This document shows, piece after piece, positions 7,518-13,645 of a stretch of 64,000 nt of DNA (positions are counted from its first letter, which is position 1; each line of letters starts with the position of its first letter). This DNA is from JBBDWK01 sp040902885 (GTDB taxonomy: Bacteria > Acidobacteriota > Terriglobia > Bryobacterales > Bryobacteraceae): the NCBI GenBank assembly GCA_040902885.1, contig JBBDWK010000083.1:1-64000 (forward strand), given 5' to 3'. The notes under the pieces are model-generated. The model did no database searches. It saw nothing but the letters and a program-made list of their open reading frames with translations, and was not told where the DNA came from. Both the position numbers and the translations under genes were made by a program.

Positions 7518-9686
7518 CTACTCCTGGGAGGGCCGGAGCATTCTGAGACCGTTGAGAGTTACCAGCAGGGTCGCGCCCATGTCGGCCGCAATCGCCATCC
7601 ACAAAGTAGCCGCGCCGAACATCGCCAGAGCCAGAAAGATGGCCTTGGTCGCCAGAGAGAAGGCCACGTTCTGCTGGATGACGCGCAGCGTACGTCGCGA
7701 GTGACGTACCAGAAAAGGCAGTTGGCTCAGGTCGTCCGACATCAGCACGATATCGGCCGTCTCGAGCGCAAGGTCCGTGCCTTTGGCCCCCAAAGCGATG
7801 CCGATGGAAGCCCCGCTCATGGCTTGGGTATCGTTGATGCCGTCGCCGGCCATGGCCACAACCTTGTAGCGCTCGAGCGCCGAGGCAATCCAGGCCGCCT
7901 TATCTTCGGGCAGCAGGTTGGCGTGGACCTCGTCCAGCACAAGCTGCGACGCCACCTCCGCGGCTGCACGCTCGTTGTCTCCCGTCAGCATCACCAGCTT
8001 CCGGATGCCCAGACGCTTGAGCCGCTCCAGGGACTCGTGCGCTTCCGGACGCGGCCGGTCGAACAATGCGGCGAGTGCGTACACCTCATCGTCGGTTCCG
8101 CACGCCACCACTGTCTGGCCGGCATCCAGGTAGCCATCCAGATGCCGCTCCACCTCCGGGGAGGACAGGCGCTTCTCGCCCAGGAGGCGTCCACTTCCCA
8201 CCCAGAAGTGCCGCCCGTCCAACTCGCCCTGAGCGCCGCGCCCCGGCAGCGCCTCCAAACCCGCGACGGGTTGGATTTCAATTCCCAATGTCTGGGCGTG
8301 ACGCACGATGGCCCGCGCCACGGGATGCTCGCTGCGCTGCTCCAAACCGGCCATGCGCGCGAGTATGGAGTTCATTGCATAGCCGTTGAGCGGTGTGAGC
8401 GCCGTCACTTCGGGTTCGCCGACGGTGAGCACGCCGGTTTTGTCAAACGCTATCACCTCCATGCGGGCGGCAGCTTCCAGAAATGCGCCTCCCTTGATGA
8501 GCACGCCGCGCCGGGCCGCGGCGGTGAGCGCCGCGAGGATACTGATGGGCGTCGAGATCACCAGGGAGCAGGGGCAGGAAATCAGCAGAACCACCATGCC
8601 CTGATAGAACCAATCCACCCAACTCGCCTGCCACAGCACCGGGGGCACGACCGCGACCAGGAATGCGATGCCAATCACCGCCGGGGTGTAGTATTGGGCG
8701 AAAGTCTCCACCCACTGCTCCATCGGAGCCCGCCTTCGCTGGGAATCCTCCACCATCCGGAAGACGCGGGCGAGCATTGTGTCGGACGCTGGACGCGTCG
8801 TGCGTACCTCCAGTGCGCCCTCGCCGTTGATGGTCCCGGCGTATACCTTGTCTCCCACCTGCTTCAGCACCGGCACGGATTCGCCCGTCAGCAGGGCTTG
8901 GTTGATAGCTGAGCGCCCTTCAACGATGTCGCCGTCACACGCGATGCGCTCGCCGGGCTTGATGGTCACGATTGCGCCGACAGGAACGCAATCCACCGGA
9001 ACGCGATGCTCGTGGTGTCCATGGCGCACGCTCACTTCGCTGGGCGTCATGCGCGGCAGAGAGCCGATGGCGCGCCGTGCCCGGGACAGGCTCCAGGTTT
9101 CCATCAGATTGGCCAGGGAGAACAGGAACGCAACCGTCGCCGCCTCGGCCCATTCGCCCAGCACGATCGCGCCGGTAATGGATATGGCGACCAGCACGTT
9201 CATATCGGCGCGCCGGTCCCGCAGGGCGCGGAACGCCTTGGGCAGCGAATACCAGATACCCGACACTATGGCCAGCAGAAAAAGAGCCTTAGTGCCCGTG
9301 GAGAGCGCGCCTTCCGAACTGCCGTGCGAGAGCAGAAGTCCGAGAAAGTCGCCCGAGACCAAGCCTTGCCGCAACGCGGCTGCAAGAAAGGTCAGGCCGC
9401 TGAAAGCCGCGGCGACGGCCCTTCCCCTTCGCTGCCAGAAACCGTCCGGAGAGCCGCTCTGCTGCTGCCAGTTCTCCCCTCGCATACCGGTTCTGGCGAC
9501 CGCCTCAAGGATAGATTCTGTATTGGTGCGAGCGGGATTGAACTCCACAGCCATCCTGGAGTTCAACACGTCGAAGGAGATTTCGGTGACGCCTATATGG
9601 CGGCTCAACTCCTTGCGGAGAAGAGACACTTCTTCGGCGCAATCCAGACCATAAATGCGGAAGGAGGCTGTCTCTCGGGCAGGCAT
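7518..9686 (-). CDS. Heavy-metal P1B-type ATPase (Zn/Cd/Pb type)
   Basis: The 722-residue exporter has an N-terminal metal-binding-like ferredoxin fold whose motif is GLDCAEE, lacking the second Cys of the usual CxxC. It also has the transmembrane SCPC motif (LLISCPCSLVIS), the phosphorylation loop DKTG, the HP locus SEHPVA, and GDGIND. The C-terminus LLVTLNGLRML matches ZntA/CadA-like Zn2+/Cd2+/Pb2+ exporters rather than copper pumps. The phosphorylation loop reads DKTGVLT instead of DKTGTLT. Upstream on the same strand once lay the GGDEF-like gene, its stop 22 bases away; a transposon now separates the two, which may have cost the ATPase an upstream promoter. Confidence 0.9.
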   Translation of the reverse strand: MPARETASFRIYGLDCAEEVSLLRKELSRHIGVTEISFDVLNSRMAVEFNPARTNTESILEAVARTGMRGENWQQQSGSPDGFWQRRGRAVAAAFSGLTFLAAALRQGLVSGDFLGLLLSHGSSEGALSTGTKALFLLAIVSGIWYSLPKAFRALRDRRADMNVLVAISITGAIVLGEWAEAATVAFLFSLANLMETWSLSRARRAIGSLPRMTPSEVSVRHGHHEHRVPVDCVPVGAIVTIKPGERIACDGDIVEGRSAINQALLTGESVPVLKQVGDKVYAGTINGEGALEVRTTRPASDTMLARVFRMVEDSQRRRAPMEQWVETFAQYYTPAVIGIAFLVAVVPPVLWQASWVDWFYQGMVVLLISCPCSLVISTPISILAALTAAARRGVLIKGGAFLEAAARMEVIAFDKTGVLTVGEPEVTALTPLNGYAMNSILARMAGLEQRSEHPVARAIVRHAQTLGIEIQPVAGLEALPGRGAQGELDGRHFWVGSGRLLGEKRLSSPEVERHLDGYLDAGQTVVACGTDDEVYALAALFDRPRPEAHESLERLKRLGIRKLVMLTGDNERAAAEVASQLVLDEVHANLLPEDKAAWIASALERYKVVAMAGDGINDTQAMSGASIGIALGAKGTDLALETADIVLMSDDLSQLPFLVRHSRRTLRVIQQNVAFSLATKAIFLALAMFGAATLWMAIAADMGATLLVTLNGLRMLRPSQE

Positions 9687-9732
9687 TCCTCCTTTCAGTG
9701 TAACGTTCTTATATCCCCTGCCGCTGCAATTG

Positions 9733-9740
9733 AAACGCCA
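9733..9740. repeat. Target-site duplication, left copy (AAACGCCA)
   Basis: This 8-bp direct repeat is identical to 12929-12936. Joining the flanks through one copy restores an open reading frame (see the GGDEF-like gene), which confirms it as the insertion scar. Confidence 0.93.
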
Positions 9741-9767
9741 GGTAGTGTCTTAAAAGTGCGTTGATCG
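9741..9767 (+). repeat. Left terminal inverted repeat of the IS1-like element
   Basis: It starts GGTAGTGTCTTAAAAGTGCG and matches the reverse complement of the right end at 26 of 27 positions, with a single T/G difference at position 11. Confidence 0.95.
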
Positions 9768-9818
9768 AAAAACAGCGAACGCTTGCTTTCCGCTTCCGGC
9801 ACGCCGTACCGTGAAGGT

Positions 9819-10118
9819 ATGCCATCCAATCGTACCGAACTCCAGGCCCTTAAAAATCTGATCTCCGAAGTAGACCTGATCCTCTCCACGACAACTCCCC
9901 TTCCCGAGAACCGGACGGCTCGCAGCCGGGAACTGCTCAAGGCTGCGCTCGCAATCGCCGACGATCTGCTGAAGCAAGCCGGAAAGCCCGCTGCCGCTAT
10001 TCTGGGAGCCAAGGGCGGGAGCGCTACGGCGGCGCGACGTGGCGCGGATTACTTCAGGCAGCTTGCGGCTAAGCGTAAGACGCGGGCGGGCGGAAGGCCC
10101 CGGAAAGACCGTTCGTGA
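9819..10118 (+). CDS. Unknown passenger protein, 99 aa, basic C-terminus
   Basis: This is the first gene of the IS1-like element. The protein is largely helical, with a helix pair in the first 55 residues (ELQALKNLISEVDLIL; SRELLKAALAIADDLLKQ) and a strongly basic tail (AAKRKTRAGGRPRKD) that looks suited to nucleic-acid binding. A GAAGG lies just before the ATG at 9819; an upstream TTG at 9783 would add twelve residues. A 13-base motif (AACAGCGAACGCT) found in front of it recurs in front of the transposase gene. I do not recognise a family. Confidence 0.6.
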   Translation: MPSNRTELQALKNLISEVDLILSTTTPLPENRTARSRELLKAALAIADDLLKQAGKPAAAILGAKGGSATAARRGADYFRQLAAKRKTRAGGRPRKDRS

Positions 10119-10202
10119 TTGAACTGCCGCGATTGAGTGATTCCACTACATAAAATCATTGCAAGGCAGTCCGGGCCTATGCTACCTTAGGGTAGGTTCG
10201 TG

Positions 10203-10697
10203 ATGAGCAACACAATAAATCCAGCTTTCGACGAGATCGACCAGGAGATCGAGCGCCTGCGAGCACTCAAGGAACTGGCGAGCGATCCACGCATGTTTGC
10301 GCTGATGCAGAAGGTTGTGGCCTCTGCCAGAACGACGCCCCAGGAACCCGCTGCGGTGATTCCGGGTCCCGCGCTCGCTCGGTGGCTTGCGCCGTTTGCC
10401 GCCCATAGTGGCGACCAAGCCACCATAGAGGAGGGTGTCACTGAGGCCGTAGCATCGAAGGTTTCCGGGTACGCGCCTGGAGTGAAATTTACGCACAACG
10501 AAATCCACGATGCACTAGTGGAGGCGGGTTACAAATTCTCATCCAAGCAGCCGCGCGTTGCTGTTTCGGGAGCGCTCCGGCGATTTTCGGATTATGGTCG
10601 GTTCAATTTGAGGGTCGTAGGGAAAGGCCGTGGTGGCGCAACCGTTTATGAGCGAGCGCCTGAAGCCGACACCGCCGCGACGAGCACGGAGGGCTAA
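10203..10697 (+). CDS. Unknown passenger protein, 164 aa, possible winged-helix C-terminus
   Basis: This is the second gene of the IS1-like element. Residues about 5-35 form a probable coiled coil (NPAFDEIDQEIERLRALKEL). After a proline-rich linker, residues about 75-150 (ATIEEGVTEAVASK...FTHNEIHDALVEAGY...PRVAVSGALRRF) have the helix-helix-helix plus hairpin rhythm of a winged-helix fold, as in DNA-binding or HARE-HTH-like domains. This suggests a regulator or DNA-binding accessory factor, by inference only. GTG at 10200 or ATG at 10203 can serve as start. A terminator-like hairpin follows its stop by 37 bases. Confidence 0.6.
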   Translation: MSNTINPAFDEIDQEIERLRALKELASDPRMFALMQKVVASARTTPQEPAAVIPGPALARWLAPFAAHSGDQATIEEGVTEAVASKVSGYAPGVKFTHNEIHDALVEAGYKFSSKQPRVAVSGALRRFSDYGRFNLRVVGKGRGGATVYERAPEADTAATSTEG

Positions 10698-10734
10698 GGT
10701 GGCATGACGTAAAGGAATCGCGGGCCACCATAAA

Positions 10735-10770
10735 GGGAAAAGCCGGAAAACGAGAGTTCTCCGGCTTCCC
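10735..10770 (+). terminator. Hairpin between passenger gene and tRNA genes
   Basis: GGGAA-(AA)-GCCGGA pairs with TCCGGCTTCCC around a 12-base loop, giving an 11-bp stem with a two-base bulge. No T-tract follows, so it may be a weak terminator or a processing signal six bases before the first tRNA-like gene. Confidence 0.5.
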
Positions 10771-10776
10771 TACTGC

Positions 10777-10848
10777 GGCCCGGTGGCCGAACGGTCAGGC
10801 GCATCCCCTGCAAGGTTTGCTACGCCAGTTCGAATCTGGTCCGGGCCT
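10777..10848 (+). tRNA. tRNA-Cys-like gene with irregular anticodon arm
   Basis: The acceptor stem is perfect (GGCCCGG with CCGGGCC), followed by U73, the discriminator of tRNA-Cys. The D arm is GCC/GGC with a GG-containing loop, and the T arm is GCCAG/CTGGT with loop TTCGAAT. The anticodon arm is faulty. Strict numbering gives stem CATCC against GGTTT with two mismatches, C33 instead of U33, and anticodon UGC; a register with U33 and anticodon GCA (10810-10812) cannot pair its stem. It is either a decayed tRNA-Cys or a structurally unusual tRNA. No 3' CCA is encoded. It lies 11 bases before the second tRNA gene, inside the transposon. Confidence 0.6.
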
Positions 10849-10859
10849 CTCACGTATAT

Positions 10860-10946
10860 GCGGCTGTGGTGAAACTGGGTAAACACAGCGGTCTTTAAAA
10901 CCGCCATCCGGGCAAGGATTTGTGGGTTCGAGTCCCACCAGCCGCA
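10860..10946 (+). tRNA. Class II tRNA with anticodon UUA (candidate ochre suppressor)
   Basis: All arms fold cleanly. Acceptor GCGGCTG/CAGCCGC; T8 and G9; D stem GTG/CAC with a GGG-containing loop; anticodon stem GCGGT/ACCGC with the seven-base loop CTTTAAA; long variable arm with stem ATCC/GGAT; T arm GTGGG-TTCGAGT-CCCAC; discriminator A73. The anticodon at 10895-10897 is TTA, complementary to the stop codon UAA. The loop equals that of bacterial tRNA-Tyr (CTGTAAA) with one change at position 34, the classic route to an ochre suppressor; one change from a tRNA-Leu(UAA) loop is also possible. A73 and the long variable arm fit Tyr or Leu, not Ser. CCA is not encoded. Confidence 0.78.
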
Positions 10947-11053
10947 CACCAAATGCATCTTTTAGTTTAACCCGCTTCGACTTCCCAAGTAAAGTTAAAA
11001 AACATTCATGCAAGTGCAGTAATGCATCATTGCGGTAATGCAGTAATTAATGC

Positions 11054-11083
11054 TTGACAAACAGCGAACGCTCGCTGTATTAT
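11054..11083 (+). promoter_or_regulatory. Promoter with internal operator before the transposase
   Basis: TTGACA (11054-11059) and TATTAT (11078-11083) are separated by 18 bases. The spacer holds the imperfect palindrome CAGCGAACGCTCGCTG, whose outer six bases pair exactly. The transposase ATG lies only five bases after the -10 box, so a transcript from here would be nearly leaderless. A very similar motif (AACAGCGAACGCTTGCT, 9771-9787) stands before the first passenger gene, suggesting one regulator for both. Confidence 0.55.
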
Positions 11084-11088
11084 TAATC

Positions 11089-12054
11089 ATGGCCAGCAAA
11101 GCAAAGACAGACGCTACAATGATTTGCACGGATTGCAAGGTCAACTGCCAACGCTTCGGTAAGCACCGTAACGGCTTGCGCCGCTTTCGCTGCGCTCAGT
11201 GCAAGCGGACCTTTACCGAAGCGCACAAGCGCACTCTGGGTGAGATGTACATTTCCGAGGAGAAAGCTTTGCTCGCCATCCAACTCTTGCTTGAGGGCAA
11301 CTCAATCCGATCCACGGAGCGCATCACGAATCTCGACAGGAACACCATCATGAAACTCCTGGTGCTCGCTGGCGAGAAGTGCGAGAAGCTCTTGGGCCGG
11401 TTAATCGTCAACGTGCCCGTTAAGGATGTGCAGGTTGACGAAATCTGGGGCTTCGTTGGCAAAAAGCAGAGGGCACTGGAGCCCGGCGATGATCCGAGCT
11501 TCGGCGATGCCTACACGTTTGTTGCCATGGAACGGCATAGCAAGCTGGTCCTGAACTTCGCTCTTGGAAAGCGGAACCAAACCACCACGGACGCCTTTAT
11601 CGAAGGACTGCGGCTCGCGACCGCCTCCAACAATTTTCAGATCACCGCTGATGGCTTCGCGCCCTACGTCTCTGCCATCGATACCACCCTCGGCGACCGC
11701 GTAGACTTCGCGCAGCTCATCAAGGTCTACCGCGCCACCCCGGAAGGCGAACGGCGGTACTCGCCCGCTGAAGTCGTCTCCACGGAGGTGGTCCCAGTCA
11801 TCGGCCAACCGGAATCCGGCCGCATTTGCACTTCGCATGTCGAGCGGCAAAACCTCACGATGAGAATGCAGATCAAGAGGCTCGCTCGCTTGACGCTGTG
11901 TTTCTCGAAGAAGTGGGAGAATCTGTGGGCTGCGCTGTGTCTGCACTTCGCGTACTACAACTTCTGCCGGGTGCATCGGACGCTGCGTGTCACGCCTGCA
12001 ATGGAGTCGAATTTGACGGATCACGTGTGGGACATTTCGGAACTGCTGGCGTAG
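11089..12054 (+). CDS. IS1-family DDE transposase, single-frame
   Basis: The 321-residue protein starts with an InsA-like zinc-binding and helix-turn-helix region (C-T-D-C ... RCAQCKRTF, then LLLEGNSIRSTERITNLDRNT). The catalytic domain carries the DDE residues in VQVDEIWGF, ITADGFAPY and SHVERQNLTMRM, followed by the conserved HFAYYNFCRVHRTLRVTPAM block of the IS1 family. Unlike classical IS1, which makes InsAB' by frameshifting, this is one continuous frame. It appears intact and presumably moves the whole 3188-bp element. An upstream in-frame ATG at 11050 would place the promoter inside the gene, so the start at 11089 is preferred. Confidence 0.9.
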   Translation: MASKAKTDATMICTDCKVNCQRFGKHRNGLRRFRCAQCKRTFTEAHKRTLGEMYISEEKALLAIQLLLEGNSIRSTERITNLDRNTIMKLLVLAGEKCEKLLGRLIVNVPVKDVQVDEIWGFVGKKQRALEPGDDPSFGDAYTFVAMERHSKLVLNFALGKRNQTTTDAFIEGLRLATASNNFQITADGFAPYVSAIDTTLGDRVDFAQLIKVYRATPEGERRYSPAEVVSTEVVPVIGQPESGRICTSHVERQNLTMRMQIKRLARLTLCFSKKWENLWAALCLHFAYYNFCRVHRTLRVTPAMESNLTDHVWDISELLA

Positions 12055-12164
12055 AATAAGGGCGAGCGCGGAAAGCTCTGGCCTCTGATCTTGGCTGCCA
12101 TCTCAAGGGAAACGGCTGGCACCGTTTTCTTGAGAGGTTAAATGCGGCCTGATCGGAGTGTATC

Positions 12165-12575
12165 ATGGCTTGGTCAATCGCGAGCAAGGTAAAGCAATTT
12201 CTTGTCATGCTGCCAAAGCTCATCGGCGAATTTTTTAATCAAGCGAACGTTCAGGGTTCTCGCTCGACGGTGCTAAGGCCATTGGGCTGGCTTCTTTCGA
12301 TTTCCGGTGCGGGCTTGCTTTGGGGGGCTTCCATCGGCGCGGCACTTTGGATACAGATTGTTTTTGGCGTCGGCGTCGGATCTTCGCTGGTGCTCTACCT
12401 GGGGGCGTACGCCTTTTGTCTGGCCAAAGACCGTGATGCACTCAGGAGCGAAACATTTTCCATTCAAAAACTGGCGATTCAGCGGGGGTTTATTGGCGAC
12501 AGCCTAAAAGGTGCACTTGATATTGATGAGCGATCTCTTCTCAATGCGCCAGCTTCGAAAGAGGAGCAGGAATGA
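12165..12575 (+). CDS. Unknown passenger membrane protein, 136 aa
   Basis: Two hydrophobic segments are visible, about residues 39-60 (RPLGWLLSISGAGLLWGASI) and 63-87 (WIQIVFGVGVGSSLVLYLGA), followed by a charged cytoplasmic tail ending in EEQE. The gene overlaps the next one by ATGA, so the two are translationally coupled and probably act together. The pair lies downstream of the transposase inside the IS1-like element. No family is recognised; a small effector or immunity-type membrane protein would be speculation. Confidence 0.6.
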   Translation: MAWSIASKVKQFLVMLPKLIGEFFNQANVQGSRSTVLRPLGWLLSISGAGLLWGASIGAALWIQIVFGVGVGSSLVLYLGAYAFCLAKDRDALRSETFSIQKLAIQRGFIGDSLKGALDIDERSLLNAPASKEEQE

Positions 12576-12895
12576 AGAGAAGGTTCATACTCTGCCTTGG
12601 TCCCGGCGCGACGGAAGACCAGCACAATGCATTCGGAGCCTTCCTACAAATGAGCTATCCGAATGCGGGGTGGTGGCACCGCATACCAGATGCGTGGCTC
12701 ATCATGGACGTCACCAACGAGGGCCTTAAAGCACCGATATTACGGGATGCGGTAAAGGCTCACTACCCAAGCATCCATTGCTTAGTTCTGGAGTTCCGCA
12801 AGGACGGCACGAGTACGTGGGCCGGTTTTGGTCCAAGCTCTGGACCTTTGGATTGGTTCACTTGGATTCGGGATCAATGGGTCGCAAAATTCTAA
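12572..12895 (+). CDS. Unknown passenger protein, 107 aa
   Basis: This small soluble alpha/beta protein (MKRRFILCLGPGATEDQ...) has conserved-looking blocks N.AF.AFLQ, WWHRIPDAWLIMDV, IHCLVLEF and W.GFGP, which resemble a widespread family of roughly 100-residue hypothetical proteins of unknown function. It is coupled to the upstream membrane-protein gene by a four-base overlap and ends six bases before the right inverted repeat. It ends with TAA, the codon the element's own tRNA would read; read-through would continue across the repeat into host DNA. Confidence 0.6.
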   Translation: MKRRFILCLGPGATEDQHNAFGAFLQMSYPNAGWWHRIPDAWLIMDVTNEGLKAPILRDAVKAHYPSIHCLVLEFRKDGTSTWAGFGPSSGPLDWFTWIRDQWVAKF

Positions 12896-12901
12896 CGACC
12901 G

Positions 12902-12928
12902 CGATCAACGCACTTTTCAGACACTACC
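12902..12928 (-). repeat. Right terminal inverted repeat of the IS1-like element
   Basis: Read on the minus strand it starts GGTAGTGTCTGAAAAGTGCG. The G at position 11 creates the TGA that now ends the interrupted GGDEF-like gene. Confidence 0.95.
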
Positions 12929-13462
12929 AAACGCCACGTAGGAATCGATCTTCCTCACCAGCGTCTCCGAGGAATCCGGCTCCGGGAGCGGGAACACGGT
13001 CCAGGTTCCGGTAACCGGCAGCAGCACAGTGCGGGTTGGCAGCCGCAGCAACTTGGCCAGGCGAGTGGAGCCATAGGACGCAACGGAGCGGCGCGCCTCA
13101 TCCAGATTTTCCGGCCGGTTCAGAATGGCCACGAAGGAAGGCCCCACCCAGTGGAAGAGCTGGTCCCGTCCGGTCATCGCCTGGGCCAGGTGCATACCGT
13201 AATACAACAGCAGCTCGGCGCCGGCTTCATCCCCAAATCTTTCAAGGACGGCTGCAAAGCGGTCCAGCACGAAGCAGGCGATATGCACGGTTCTGCCCTC
13301 GGTGAAGGCCTCCGTAAAAGCTCGTTCGGCCAGTGGTTTGGTGGGAAGGCCGGTGACCGGGTCCTCCATCGGAACAGAAATGTCGACGTCCTCGCCTTCC
13401 GATTGGGGCTCCATCGTGAATGCGGGATCTCCCAATTCCGTCTGCTTTTGCTCCAGGTACAC
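12917..13462 (-). CDS. Degenerate GGDEF-like protein, 3' end replaced by transposon
   Basis: The 181-residue product contains the start of a GGDEF fold (DPVTGLPTKPLAERAFTEAF, then FVLDRFAAVLERFGDEAGAELL). The active-site loop reads WVGPSF instead of GGDEF, so it should not make cyclic di-GMP; such domains usually act as sensors or binding modules. The last three codons (GSV) and the TGA come from the right inverted repeat. Removing the transposon and one target copy restores a natural end ...SYVAFQLQRQGI-stop at 9709-9711. The GTG at 13462 follows an in-frame TGA, so no longer version exists. Loss of seven terminal residues may or may not matter. Confidence 0.7.
   Translation of the reverse strand: MYLEQKQTELGDPAFTMEPQSEGEDVDISVPMEDPVTGLPTKPLAERAFTEAFTEGRTVHIACFVLDRFAAVLERFGDEAGAELLLYYGMHLAQAMTGRDQLFHWVGPSFVAILNRPENLDEARRSVASYGSTRLAKLLRLPTRTVLLPVTGTWTVFPLPEPDSSETLVRKIDSYVAFGSV
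12929..12936. repeat. Target-site duplication, right copy (AAACGCCA)
   Basis: Partner of the left copy at 9733-9740, immediately outside the right inverted repeat. Confidence 0.93.
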
Positions 13463-13645
13463 GTTCCACCGTACCCCACTTCAGGGGTGGCGACCAATCC
13501 GTTCATTCGCGGATGGCAAGCCATGCATATGCCGCACCACCGCTACGGGAAATCGCTTAATCCGGGGAGCCGCGAAAGGACATGGAAAACCGTATGGCGC
13601 GCCGCCCCTTCCCTGTGATACCGTCTTTGTTACAAGGAGAGACTC

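Larger units (their letters stand above)
9741..12928 (+). mobile_element. Complete IS1-family transposon with tRNA and protein passengers (3188 bp)
   Basis: The element is bounded by inverted repeats of 27 bp, 26 identical, starting GGTAGTGTCT, and flanked on both sides by the 8-bp direct repeat AAACGCCA. IS1-family elements typically duplicate 8-9 bp and start with GGT. Inside, all on the plus strand, are two unknown genes, a hairpin, two tRNA-like genes, an IS1-type DDE transposase and a two-gene unit of unknown function. The insertion lies in the last codons of the GGDEF-like gene at 12917-13462. The intact ends, target duplication and intact transposase imply a recent, possibly still active, insertion. 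Ordinary IS1 elements are about 0.8 kb, so this one carries over 2 kb of cargo. Confidence 0.92.

Noticed and set aside
10860..10946. Reading the class II tRNA as tRNA-Leu(UAA)
   Set aside because: That would need anticodon TAA, but the only register that pairs all five stem bases (GCGGT/ACCGC) gives TTA.
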